Positions 27,890 to 36,549 of a stretch of DNA of 57,777 nt are shown here, in pieces. The DNA lies in assembly GCA_938045315.1 (NCBI GenBank), contig CALINM010000010.1, positions 1 through 57,777 on the forward strand, given 5' to 3'. Within the stretch, counting starts at the first letter, position 1, and every line of letters starts with the position of its first letter. Made by a program: the position numbers and the translations under genes. The stretch is from an uncultured bacterium. Its GTDB lineage: Bacteria; CALINM01. The notes beneath the pieces were generated by a model, which was given only the letters and a program-made list of their open reading frames with translations, was not told the DNA's origin and ran no database searches.

Positions 27890-29416
27890 ATGAACCCTGC
27901 CCTAAAGAAGATCATAATAATTTTTTTGCTTTTAATTCCCAGACAGCTTTTATCTCAGGAGGTAATAACTACCATTACAAACAGAATTACAAAAATAAGT
28001 ATACAATTTAACACAGAAAACCCCATAAAAAGCCCCCCTATCTTTTTATATCCGGAAAATAGTGTGATTATAAATCAGATTTTGAAAACCAATTTCAAAG
28101 GTACTTACTCAAACAAATTAGATCTATATTGTATATTTGAAAAGGAGGGTAAATATGAATTAGGTCCCTTTGTGTTTTATGACTCCATGGGTAATTCAGT
28201 GTCAATAAATAAAATTATTATTGATGTAAAAGGAAAAGAAAATATCATCTTCAAAGAAGTAAAATCAAACATACAAGAGGCACCACCAAAATTTTATACT
28301 TTGTTGTCCCATAAGTATTTTTATCCATTTATGCCTGCTTATTTAATAATAGATGTTCCTGCATCAACTGAAGAATTATTATTTTACTGGCCTGGATGGA
28401 AAAGTGTAATAATAGATAAAGTAGAAGAAAAAATAAAAAAAGATGGTAGAAAGGAAATTATTTTTTCTGCAATTTTTACAAAAGCTGGAAAATACAATTT
28501 AGCTCCTCTTAAAATTTCTATAAAAAATTCTTCCCATAAGGAGCTCGTTTTTTCTACAAGTGTGTTAAATTTTGATGTAAAAGAAATTGATAAAGATAGT
28601 AGTGACAATTTTTTTATAGGTGATTTTTCAATAAAGTTGAATTCCCTTTCAACTACTGAGAAAAATATAGTTAATATTGAAGTTGTTATTATGGGAACAA
28701 GTTTTCTGGAACAGATCATGCCACTAAACATAGATGTAACACCATCAACTGAGGTTTTTTTGAAAGAAGAAAAAAAGGAATATTTAAGCAAGTTTCCTGA
28801 ATATAGCGGTTCATATACACTATCGTATTTTTTTGTACCCCCTAAAGAAGGAATGTATACAATTAAAATTCCCACAATAAAAATATTCAAACCCAATAGC
28901 AATGTCTTCATGAATCTTTCATCAATTACAAAAACTATAAAGGTGCATTTACCAAGTAACCTACAATCAAAAGAAAGTGAAGATTTTCAAAAAAATTTAA
29001 ATATTAGAATTCGTCCCGATTATGATTTTTACTTTTTTTTGGGGTTTTTTATATTTATAACCCTATTGACTGTTATTTTATATTTTAGGACTAAAAAGGA
29101 TGTTGATAAAAAGAAATTTTTGCCTGCAGTTACTGAAAATAATATAAATTTATCTTCAATTCAACGATCTATTTTAAAAGCCCTGGAAAATATTACCACC
29201 GAAGAGCTCTTAACCGCTTCTCCTTCAAAAATAAAAGATGCCCTTGATAGAACTTTTCTTTCCCCAGAATTAAAAGATGAAATACTCACATGGCTGAATG
29301 AAGCTTACAAAATGCTATACATTAAAAGAATTGAGAATAAAGAGCTCATTTTACAGGGTTTAAATTTACTAAAAAAAATAGCTACGGCAACAGATGAGTC
29401 AAAAAATATGCCTTAA
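27890..29416 (+). CDS. BatD-like exported membrane protein
   Basis: A 508-residue protein with a signal peptide (KKIIIIFLLLIPRQLLSQE), a long beta-rich periplasmic part in two or three immunoglobulin-like sections (about 25-370), one transmembrane helix near 380-402 (FFLGFFIFITLLTVILYF) and a basic helical cytoplasmic tail. This layout and the phrase PPKEGMYTIKIPTIKIF match BatD (oxygen tolerance) proteins. BatD usually accompanies moxR-batA-batB genes with vWA domains, but none is here. It starts 23 bases after rpoH. Its TAA shares the palindrome TTAA with the convergent selD stop. Confidence 0.7.
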   Translation: MNPALKKIIIIFLLLIPRQLLSQEVITTITNRITKISIQFNTENPIKSPPIFLYPENSVIINQILKTNFKGTYSNKLDLYCIFEKEGKYELGPFVFYDSMGNSVSINKIIIDVKGKENIIFKEVKSNIQEAPPKFYTLLSHKYFYPFMPAYLIIDVPASTEELLFYWPGWKSVIIDKVEEKIKKDGRKEIIFSAIFTKAGKYNLAPLKISIKNSSHKELVFSTSVLNFDVKEIDKDSSDNFFIGDFSIKLNSLSTTEKNIVNIEVVIMGTSFLEQIMPLNIDVTPSTEVFLKEEKKEYLSKFPEYSGSYTLSYFFVPPKEGMYTIKIPTIKIFKPNSNVFMNLSSITKTIKVHLPSNLQSKESEDFQKNLNIRIRPDYDFYFFLGFFIFITLLTVILYFRTKKDVDKKKFLPAVTENNINLSSIQRSILKALENITTEELLTASPSKIKDALDRTFLSPELKDEILTWLNEAYKMLYIKRIENKELILQGLNLLKKIATATDESKNMP

Positions 29417-30438
29417 ATGAGGTAGATATGTTTTTCCTGCAGTTTAATCGTTTCTCCGATAAGTGACACTTCTTTATCACCATTGTTTTTTATTTCTCTC
29501 AATATTCTTTCTGTCTTCTTCTTATCACAGAATATCAAAAGCCCACCCGATGTTTCTGGAACAGAAAACTTTAAAATCCATTCTTTATCTCCTTTAATAA
29601 AATCTTGAACAAACTCTTTATTTCTATAAGCTCCAGCTGGTACAAGTCCATAAGAAATATATAAATCAAAACCACTCATAAAAGGAACATTTTCTCTATA
29701 TATCCTTGCAGAAATATGACTTGCCTTTAGTACTTCCAGCAAGTGCCCTAAAAGTCCAAAACCTGTTATATCTGTCATTGTAACAATTCCTGCTTCTTCT
29801 GCCACTTTTGCAGAATATTTATTTAATCTTGTCATGTAATTTATCATCTCAGTTTTATGTTTTTCCTCTACCATTTCAGCTTTAAGAGCAGTGCTGATAA
29901 TTCCCCCACCAAGAGGTTTAGTTAATATTATATCCAGGCCCTCTTTTGCAATAGCATTGTGAAAAATATTCTCGCCAGGTATTCCCACAACAGAAAGTCC
30001 ATATTTAATCTCCCTATCTATAATCGTGTGCCCACCAACAAGACATGCACCAGCTTCTTCAATTTTGCTTAAACCACCACTAAAAATATCTTCAAGTATT
30101 TTTAAATCCAGGCAATCAACAGGAAAACCTGCAATATTTAAAACACTAACAGGTTTACCCCCCATAGCATAGACATCAGAAAGGGCGTTGGCTGCTGCTA
30201 TCTGCCCAAATATATAAGGATCTTCTACAACGGGTGTTATGATATCAGCAGTTTGGATTACTTTTTCTCTTCCAACAATTACAACAGCAGCATCATCATT
30301 ATTATCTGAACCAATAATAACTCTCTCATCTTTTTTGAATATCAGATTTTTTATGATATTGGCAAGGTCACCCGGACCTACCTTAGCTGCTCAACCTGCC
30401 GCTGTAGCATATTCCAAAAGATTAATCTTTTTGTCCAT
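29413..30438 (-). CDS. selD: Selenophosphate synthetase with in-frame UGA (selenocysteine)
   Basis: Makes selenophosphate from selenide and ATP for selenocysteine and selenouridine synthesis. The frame from ATG 30438 to 29413 gives 341 residues, the usual SelD length, if the UGA at 30391-30393 is read as selenocysteine (residue 16). The context is A-T-A-A-G-U-A-A-K-V-G-P-G-D-L-A, so the UGA sits exactly at the catalytic Cys/Sec of SelD. Further motifs are GSDNNDDAAVV, TPVVEDPYIFGQIAAANALSD, YAMGGKPVSVLN, GGHTIID and TDITGFGLLGH. Calling only from the first ATG after the UGA would lose 91 residues, including the active site. It starts six bases after mlaD, on the same transcript. Confidence 0.93.
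30361..30382 (-). promoter_or_regulatory. Bacterial SECIS hairpin of selD
   Basis: Starting nine bases after the UGA, the minus strand folds as GGU, AGGUC, loop CGGGU, GACCU, one bulged U, GCC. The upper stem has five Watson-Crick pairs and the lower stem three. The loop puts a G-U pair of bases at positions 23-24, counting the U of UGA as 1, which is the region SelB contacts in the E. coli fdhF element. Fold and spacing are read by eye. Confidence 0.7.
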
Positions 30439-30444
30439 GATAAA

Positions 30445-31896
30445 TTATTTTGTTGGGAGTGGAGCTGATGTTAGTAAATATTTAATATCTTCATCTTCGA
30501 ATTTAATTCCTCCTCCCATATATACACTTCTTCTTTTTCTATCGCTTATAACATCATCAACGCCTGCTGATAAAAAGAAATATTTGAAGATATTGTAATT
30601 AGTCCCAATTTTAACGTGGGGATTATACTTTTTGTCAAAATCATAAATTTCAAAGGTGTGTTTAAATTTGTCATTATGAGTATACCAATCAACTCCCAAT
30701 CCCCCGGTGGACTCAAAAAGCCCTCCCCTTATCTCCACATCATGAAACCTTTTACCGATCTGAGCATTTATAAGAACTGTTCTTTCCTTTTCTGTCTCTG
30801 TGGTTGTAATTATTGGCGCTCTTAACCCTGAAACCCTTTCAGTTTTTCTCGAAAGTCTACCCTTTGGACTATCAACACCGCCTATCATGTAAAAATAATC
30901 TGATTTAGGAAATATCTTAAGATTTACCTGTGATCTGGCATCACTTAATCTTTGTAAATATTCTGACTTAAACTCAAAAAAAGTTCTTAAAGAGTCTGCC
31001 TTATTCAACATTTTATTAACACCAGCGAGGGTTTTATTTAGATTTTCATGGACAGAATCTTCGTTTATTAGTTTTCCCAGTGTTCCTTCTCCCTTATCAA
31101 TTTTGTCAGATACACTTTTTATTGATGCAAGGGTCTGATCTAGTCTTTCTGAAGCTTTTTTAATATTTTCAATGCTTTCTCTAACATCTCCCCTATTTTC
31201 ACTAAGTATTTCTTTCAAATTTCTTGTAATTTCCTTGAGTTCTTCAGAAAGTTCCGGGGTTTTTTCTGCAAGGATAGCTGAGAATTTTTCTAAATTCTTT
31301 ACCGTATTTGAAAGGCTTTCATCATTTTTTTTAACTAATCTATTAATGTTTAAAGTTAGTTCATAAAGATTATCCCTGATTCCTTTAAGTGCTAATTCTC
31401 CTTCATCGCCACCAAGGGTTTTTCTTAAATTTATTGTAACGGCTTTTATGTCTTCCATAACAGTATCAACAGAAGCAAGTAGCTTATCAATGTCCATTGT
31501 CTTCTTCACATTTACAATCTCACCATTCTTTGGTATTCTCTCTTCCGAATCCCCAGGATACAACTCTACAAATTTCTCTCCCAGAACTCCCTTAGTTTTT
31601 ATCGTTGCTGTTGCATCTTTTTTTAACACCACATCCTCACCCAATTCAAGAACTACCCTTGCTTTTTTACCTTCCAGTTTTATATCCTTAACTCTTCCAA
31701 TTGTTACACCAGAAATCTGAACTGCTCCGCCTACATCGAGGCCTTCAGTATTATCAAAAAGAACGTATACTTCATAAGTCTTTCCACCACCAAAAAGCTT
31801 AAACTTTCCAACTTTAAAAGACATATAAATTAGTATTAAACAGCCTATAATAACAAATATACCTACTTTAAACTCTGATGATAAAGCCTTATTCAT
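30445..31896 (-). CDS. mlaD: MCE-domain lipid-transport protein (MlaD) with long C-terminal extension
   Basis: A 483-residue substrate-binding partner of the MlaE/MlaF ABC transporter. I start it at ATG 31896, which overlaps the mlaF stop. An N-terminal transmembrane anchor (FKVGIFVIIGCLILIYMSF) precedes one MCE domain at about 35-120 (GGAVQISGVTIGRVKDIKL). A long coiled coil follows at about 140-320 (repeated NLKEILSENRGDVRESIENIK-type heptads). The last 160 residues look like alternating amphipathic strands (GRLSRKTERVSG, IRGGLFESTGGLGVDWY, SVYMGGGIKF), as in an outer-membrane or beta-rich domain. E. coli MlaD is about 183 residues, so the extension is large and may span the periplasm. Confidence 0.88.
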   Translation of the reverse strand: MNKALSSEFKVGIFVIIGCLILIYMSFKVGKFKLFGGGKTYEVYVLFDNTEGLDVGGAVQISGVTIGRVKDIKLEGKKARVVLELGEDVVLKKDATATIKTKGVLGEKFVELYPGDSEERIPKNGEIVNVKKTMDIDKLLASVDTVMEDIKAVTINLRKTLGGDEGELALKGIRDNLYELTLNINRLVKKNDESLSNTVKNLEKFSAILAEKTPELSEELKEITRNLKEILSENRGDVRESIENIKKASERLDQTLASIKSVSDKIDKGEGTLGKLINEDSVHENLNKTLAGVNKMLNKADSLRTFFEFKSEYLQRLSDARSQVNLKIFPKSDYFYMIGGVDSPKGRLSRKTERVSGLRAPIITTTETEKERTVLINAQIGKRFHDVEIRGGLFESTGGLGVDWYTHNDKFKHTFEIYDFDKKYNPHVKIGTNYNIFKYFFLSAGVDDVISDRKRRSVYMGGGIKFEDEDIKYLLTSAPLPTK

Positions 31897-32656
31897 TATC
31901 CACCACCTGTATTGGTCCTTCTGATAAACCTTCAATAAATTGCTTTAAATAAGGATTATCTAAAGCTCTCATAACATCTGGTGTACCTTCTGCAATAATT
32001 TTGCCTTCAAACAACATGGCAATTTTATGAGCTATTCTAAATGTAGATTGTATATCATGGCTTATAATAATACAAGTCACATTTAATCTTTTTTGAATCT
32101 CCACAATAAGGTTGTCAATGTGAGCGGACATAATAGGATCTAAACCACTTGTGGGTTCATCAAAAAGTATGATATCGGGTTTTGCTATTATGGCCCTTGC
32201 AAGACCTGCTCTTTTTCTCATACCTCCTGAAATCTCCGAAGGGTATTTTTTCTCAGCACCAGTTAAGCCTACAAGAGCAAGTACCTCTTTAGTCCTTTCT
32301 TTTATCTCCTTGTGCGATAGTTTTGTATGTTCCACAAGGGGGAATGCCACATTTTCCTCAATAGTCATTGAATCAAAAAGAGCCCCTTCCTGAAAAAGCA
32401 TACCAAAACGCTTTCTTATTTCATTTAACTTATCTTCTGGCTCCTTTACGATATTAATACCATCGATATAAATTTCACCACTATCTGGTTTTATAAGCCC
32501 AATAATGTGTTTTAGTAAGACACTTTTTCCACCACCACTCCTACCTATAATTACAGTAATCATGCCCTTCGGTATATCAAGATCAAGCTCCCTTAAAACC
32601 TCTTGCGTTCCAAAACGTTTGCTAAGTTTTCTTATTTTTATAATGCTCTCTTCCAT
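31889..32656 (-). CDS. mlaF: ABC transporter ATP-binding protein MlaF
   Basis: A 255-residue ATPase of the MCE (Mla-type) phospholipid transporter. It has Walker A VIIGRSGGGKSVLLKHI, the Q loop MLFQEGALFDSMT, the signature EISGGMRKRAGLARAI, Walker B PDIILFDEPTSGLDP and the H loop CIIISHDIQS. The S-G-G-M-R-K-R signature is specific for the Mla class. It sits between mlaE (one base upstream) and mlaD (overlap of eight bases). The complex moves phospholipid between inner and outer membranes. Confidence 0.96.
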   Translation of the reverse strand: MEESIIKIRKLSKRFGTQEVLRELDLDIPKGMITVIIGRSGGGKSVLLKHIIGLIKPDSGEIYIDGINIVKEPEDKLNEIRKRFGMLFQEGALFDSMTIEENVAFPLVEHTKLSHKEIKERTKEVLALVGLTGAEKKYPSEISGGMRKRAGLARAIIAKPDIILFDEPTSGLDPIMSAHIDNLIVEIQKRLNVTCIIISHDIQSTFRIAHKIAMLFEGKIIAEGTPDVMRALDNPYLKQFIEGLSEGPIQVVDNE

Positions 32657-32657
32657 A

Positions 32658-33428
32658 TCAAAATAAAAAGGATGTTAATATATAATCGGCTATAAAAATA
32701 ACAACACAGGACAAAACAACAGCCTCAGTTGTTGCTTTACCAACACCTCTGGCACCACCTTTTGTATAGTATCCTTTATAGCATCCAATTAAGGAAAGAA
32801 GTAATGCGAACACAACCGACTTAAAAAGCCCATTAAAAATATCGCTCATTTCTAAAAGATCTATTGTCCTATTAATGTATACTCCTTCATTTATATTAAG
32901 AAGTTTCACTCCCACAATATAGCCACCTAAAATACCCGTATAGTCGGATATGATTGTTAAAATTGGAATTACAAGAATAGAAGCAATTATCCTTGGTACT
33001 ATCAAGTATTTAACAGGATTTACCGCCATAACAGTTAACGCATCTATTTGTTCCGTGACCCTCATGGTACCAATTTCAGCAGCCATAGCTGATCCAGCTC
33101 TTGCTGTGACCATTATACTTGTCAAAACTGGTCCTAACTCCCTGCATAAACTAATTGCAACAATAGCTCCTACCATACTTTCAGCACTAAAACGTCTAAA
33201 ACCGGTATAAGTCTGAAGGGCTAAAACCATCCCTGTAAAAGTGCTCACAAGAATTACAACAAAGAGTGATTTTACCCCTATAAACTCCATTTGTATAAAA
33301 ATTCTTTCCAGTTTCAAAGGAGGCTTTAATGCCTCTTTTACAACTTGTATTAGCAAAAGAAGCATTTTTCCCGCTTCTGATATAAAATTGATAAATGTTC
33401 TTCCTATCCATTCAATAATTTTATTCAC
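32658..33428 (-). CDS. mlaE: ABC transporter permease MlaE
   Basis: A 256-residue permease with an N-terminal amphipathic helix and five or six membrane segments. Family signatures are GMVLALQTYTGFRRF, the coupling region ELGPVLTSIMVTARAGSAMAAEIGTMRVTEQIDAL and MAVNPVKYLIVPRI. The ATG overlaps the alr stop by four bases (ATGA). Together with mlaF and mlaD it forms the inner-membrane MCE transporter core. No mlaB or mlaC follows; selD comes next instead. Confidence 0.96.
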   Translation of the reverse strand: MNKIIEWIGRTFINFISEAGKMLLLLIQVVKEALKPPLKLERIFIQMEFIGVKSLFVVILVSTFTGMVLALQTYTGFRRFSAESMVGAIVAISLCRELGPVLTSIMVTARAGSAMAAEIGTMRVTEQIDALTVMAVNPVKYLIVPRIIASILVIPILTIISDYTGILGGYIVGVKLLNINEGVYINRTIDLLEMSDIFNGLFKSVVFALLLSLIGCYKGYYTKGGARGVGKATTEAVVLSCVVIFIADYILTSFLF

Positions 33429-34519
33429 CTGTAAACCCTCTTAACCCTTTCAGGTAAATGACAAAAGAGTTCATAGGAGATTGTTTCTGCCCTTTTTGCT
33501 ACATTGTCGGGATGAACTTCACCATGCCCATCTCCCCATAAAACAACGCTATCACCTTTCTTCACATCTGGCAAATCAGTTACATCTATCATAAACATAT
33601 CCATACAAACTGTTCCTACTACGGGAGCTAAACCCCTGTTTTCAACATATACGATGCCTCTATTTGATAGATTTCTTGGATACCCATCCCCATAGCCAGC
33701 AGAAACGGTGGCAATCAAACTTTTTTTCCGTGTCTTAAAAGTGCACCCATAACTTATATATGTTCCTTTGTCAACAGTTTTCAAATAAACAATACGGCTT
33801 TTAAAAGTCATAACAGGTTTTAATTCAATTAATTTTTTATACTTTGGGGCTGGATAACTACCATAAATCATAATTCCAGGTCTTACAGCATTTAAAACAT
33901 CATCTAATTTATAGAACATACCAGCACTATTAGCAATATGGGCATCATCAAAATTTATACCATATTTTCTTAACTTATCAATAATATCATAGAAAATGTT
34001 AATTTGCCTTTTTGTATACTCTTCATCACTTTCTGCACAGGCTAAGTGAGCCATTATACCCATTAATTTTACTTTTTTGACTCCTTTTAAAATCTTTATA
34101 ATATCTTCTACTTCTTGAATACTAAACCCAGTTCTACCCATACCTGTGTCAAACTCGAGGTGTACATATAATTTTTTATCTGTTTTAGAAAGAAGATTTA
34201 GGCTTTCCATATCGAATACAACAGGCATCATTCTATCGTTAAAATACTTTATTTCCTCTGGAAAAAAGCCACCCAAAATAATAAAAGGTTTATCTGTGTA
34301 TTTTTTAAGGTATAATGCTTCTTTTATATTTGCTACTCCATAAATACTTGTATAATCATTTAATTTTTCAATCACTCTAACTGCACCATGACCATAGGCA
34401 TTGTCCTTAATAATAGAGATAAGTTTTTTATTTCCAGCCACTCTCTTTATTTCTTTAATGTTATTTACCAGGGCATTTAAGTCAATTACTGCATATGAGT
34501 GTCTCATATCTTTTAACAT
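33425..34519 (-). CDS. alr: Alanine racemase
   Basis: A PLP enzyme of 364 residues that makes D-alanine for peptidoglycan. The PLP lysine is in ISIIKDNAYGHGAVRVI near residue 37. HLEFDTGMGRTGF, HIANSAGMFY and the catalytic Tyr region VSAGYGDGYPRNLSNRG with the VGTVCMDMFMIDVT segment are all intact. The start is taken at ATG 34519, and an ATG 12 bases later is possible. It heads the alr-mlaE-mlaF-mlaD-selD run. Confidence 0.96.
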   Translation of the reverse strand: MLKDMRHSYAVIDLNALVNNIKEIKRVAGNKKLISIIKDNAYGHGAVRVIEKLNDYTSIYGVANIKEALYLKKYTDKPFIILGGFFPEEIKYFNDRMMPVVFDMESLNLLSKTDKKLYVHLEFDTGMGRTGFSIQEVEDIIKILKGVKKVKLMGIMAHLACAESDEEYTKRQINIFYDIIDKLRKYGINFDDAHIANSAGMFYKLDDVLNAVRPGIMIYGSYPAPKYKKLIELKPVMTFKSRIVYLKTVDKGTYISYGCTFKTRKKSLIATVSAGYGDGYPRNLSNRGIVYVENRGLAPVVGTVCMDMFMIDVTDLPDVKKGDSVVLWGDGHGEVHPDNVAKRAETISYELFCHLPERVKRVYR

Positions 34520-34585
34520 GCTTAAATTTTAAATTCATAAGGCCATATTGTAAAGAATTATTATCAATAAAGTATGGTCACAGTG

Positions 34586-35374
34586 CTAAGTATATTTTAA
34601 TAGAATTACTGACCAATCATCGAGGGTTTCGAAATCAATTTCCTGGAAATCTGAATAGATTTTTTTAATGAGCCATACACTCTCTTTCATTATACCACCC
34701 AACAAAAGAGCTCCACCTTTTGATAATAACCTTTTAACATTATTTGAGACAAGCTTATGCACATTAAAAGGTACATTAGCTACTATAAAGGAAAAATTTT
34801 TTTTTAAGGCACTGATATCTTTTAAGATAACTTTGACTTTCTTAAACTTAATACGATTTTTTCTAACATTATTTATGGCTTCCTCTACTACATAAGGGCA
34901 TATATCCAGCCCAATTACTTTTTTTGCTCCCAATTTCGCCATCACTAAAGATAAAATGCCAGAACCAGTCCCCACATCAAGAGCTCTTTTATTCTGATAT
35001 AATTCTTTATAATTTAATAGCTTTTTTAATGTAAGAATTGTTGCTGGATGATCATATCCAAAAGATATTCCTGGCTTTATTACTATACACTTTTTATTAC
35101 TGGGTCCTCTCCTGGAGATTATCAGTTCATTATAAATCGAGACATTATTATAATTTTGGGGAGGTATTTTATCCCTCTTTAATGGAAATTCCTTATAATT
35201 ATAATCTTTAATAATTTTTTTTAGCTCCTTTTCCTTTGTAATATTTTCTACAAATACTGAAAGTAAATCAATTCTTTTTGTAATAAGTGAATACTCTTTT
35301 AGCTTTATAGTTAGAGGGTGGATGGGAAAATCCTTGCTGTCATAAATAACAAATTCTTTATAAAATTTCTTCAT
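34586..35374 (-). CDS. PrmA-like class I methyltransferase
   Basis: A 262-residue SAM-dependent methyltransferase resembling ribosomal protein L11 methyltransferase. It has a divergent N-terminal domain of about 110 residues, then SFGYDHPATILTLKKL (equivalent to the PrmA F-G-T-G-x-H-P-T-T segment), SAM motif I ALDVGTGSGILSLVMAKLGA, acidic GLDICPYVVEEAINN and the substrate motif VANVPFNVH in place of V-A-N-I-L. Overall conservation is low, so the name prmA is not certain. The frame extends back into the RNase P RNA gene. I take ATG 35374, just after the RNA's terminal U run, with ATG 35383 as alternative. No ribosome-binding site is visible. Confidence 0.72.
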   Translation of the reverse strand: MKKFYKEFVIYDSKDFPIHPLTIKLKEYSLITKRIDLLSVFVENITKEKELKKIIKDYNYKEFPLKRDKIPPQNYNNVSIYNELIISRRGPSNKKCIVIKPGISFGYDHPATILTLKKLLNYKELYQNKRALDVGTGSGILSLVMAKLGAKKVIGLDICPYVVEEAINNVRKNRIKFKKVKVILKDISALKKNFSFIVANVPFNVHKLVSNNVKRLLSKGGALLLGGIMKESVWLIKKIYSDFQEIDFETLDDWSVILLKYT

Positions 35375-35383
35375 AAAAAACAT

Positions 35384-35750
35384 CGAGCAGAGGTATAAGC
35401 CGGGTTCTGTCGAGTACGACCATTTATCTTGGGAAGGCTTTTGCAAGCCACCTCATGCAGCCTACCCGCACCGCCTCTTATCGAGAATTTGGGCATAAAT
35501 CAGTGCTCTTTAAAAAGCACTGCGGTGCCTATTTGGCCTTGCTCCGGGTGGGGTTTGCCATGCCTCCAGTGTCACCACTGAAGCGGTGAGCTCTTACCTC
35601 ACCTTTTCACCCTTACTCCGTATATACGGAGCGGTATATTTTCTGTGGCACTTTCCTTTCGTCACCGAAACTTCCTGTTAGGAAGCACCCTGCCCTCTGG
35701 AGCCCGGACTTTCCTCCCCTTTATATCGGGGTGGTCGTATCCTCTACTCG
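35384..35750 (-). ncRNA. rnpB: RNase P RNA (bacterial type A-like)
   Basis: The catalytic RNA that removes 5' leaders from tRNA precursors. The minus strand has the conserved 5' core GAGGAAAGTCCGGGCT (35701-35716) and the 3' core ACAGAACCCGGCTTAT (35395-35410). The ends pair as helix P1 (CGAG-U-AGAGG with CCUCU-G-CUCG). The length of about 367 bases is normal. Many GC-rich helices stand out against the AT-rich surroundings. The 3' end runs directly into AUGUUUUUU and the start of the methyltransferase gene. Confidence 0.97.
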
Positions 35751-35759
35751 TATAAAATT

Positions 35760-35789
35760 ATTCTATTAAATATCCCTAAAAATTTCCAA
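35760..35789 (-). promoter_or_regulatory. Possible promoter of rnpB
   Basis: On the minus strand, TTGGAA (35784-35789) and TAGAAT (35760-35765) are 18 bases apart, and the -10 lies ten bases before the P1 helix. This is a moderate match to sigma-70 sites, read by eye. Confidence 0.4.
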
Positions 35790-35800
35790 AAAATTTTTGA

Positions 35801-36538
35801 CTAATTACCCTTTTCCTCTTCAGCTGGTTCCGCTTCTGGAATATAAACAAGAAATCTTTGACAATATGGGCAGTTATATAAATTATCTCCCTTTAATATA
35901 AGGTTATAAAGTTGCGGCGGTAAGTTCATAAAACATCCTTCGCATGACTCATTTTTTGCTTGACTAACACCTATCCCTCTGCTTTTATTTCGAATCATTT
36001 CATATTTTTTATAAATATCTTCGGGGATTTTCGATATATACACATTTCTTCCTGAAAGAAGTTTTTCCTTTGCTTCTTTTAGTTTTAACTCCTCTTCTTC
36101 ATAAATCTTTAAATTATCCTTTATTAATTTTACCTCTTTTTCAATCTGGGGCATCAGGGTTTCTAAATCTTTATTAATAGCTTCTATTTGCTCCATTTTT
36201 TTAAGAACTTCATCTTCCCGTAATTTATTAGCCTTTTTAGCTAATTCTACTTTTTTCCGTACTTCCTGATATTCTTTAGGGTTTCTAATATAACCCAGTC
36301 TGCTTTCTACAGTTTTTATCTTATTTGCTTCTTCTTCTATTTCCTTCTCTAATTTATTCTTTTCATCCTCAATGGATGCTAATTCCTCCTTTTTTTTCCT
36401 ACCCTCTTCCTCAATTTCTCTTATTTTTTCACACAACTCCTTTTTTTTTGACGGTATTTCACTAAGTCTTTTATCAAATTCTAAAATTTCTAAATCTAAC
36501 TTCTGTAAGCCCCATAGCGCAGCAATAGTATCCTTCAA
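35801..36538 (-). CDS. Coiled-coil C4 zinc-ribbon protein (COG1579)
   Basis: A 245-residue protein. Residues 10-165 form an antiparallel charged coiled coil, followed by a linker and a C4 zinc ribbon with Cys pairs CEGCFMNLP and CPYCQRFLVY. COG1579 proteins are widespread. They are linked by structure and by gene neighbourhood to translation and RNA-associated functions, but the precise role is unsettled. It lies between the NIF3 gene (11 bases upstream) and rnpB, an arrangement I associate with several anaerobic lineages. Confidence 0.88.
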   Translation of the reverse strand: MKDTIAALWGLQKLDLEILEFDKRLSEIPSKKKELCEKIREIEEEGRKKKEELASIEDEKNKLEKEIEEEANKIKTVESRLGYIRNPKEYQEVRKKVELAKKANKLREDEVLKKMEQIEAINKDLETLMPQIEKEVKLIKDNLKIYEEEELKLKEAKEKLLSGRNVYISKIPEDIYKKYEMIRNKSRGIGVSQAKNESCEGCFMNLPPQLYNLILKGDNLYNCPYCQRFLVYIPEAEPAEEEKGN

Positions 36539-36549
36539 GTTTGCCTCCT

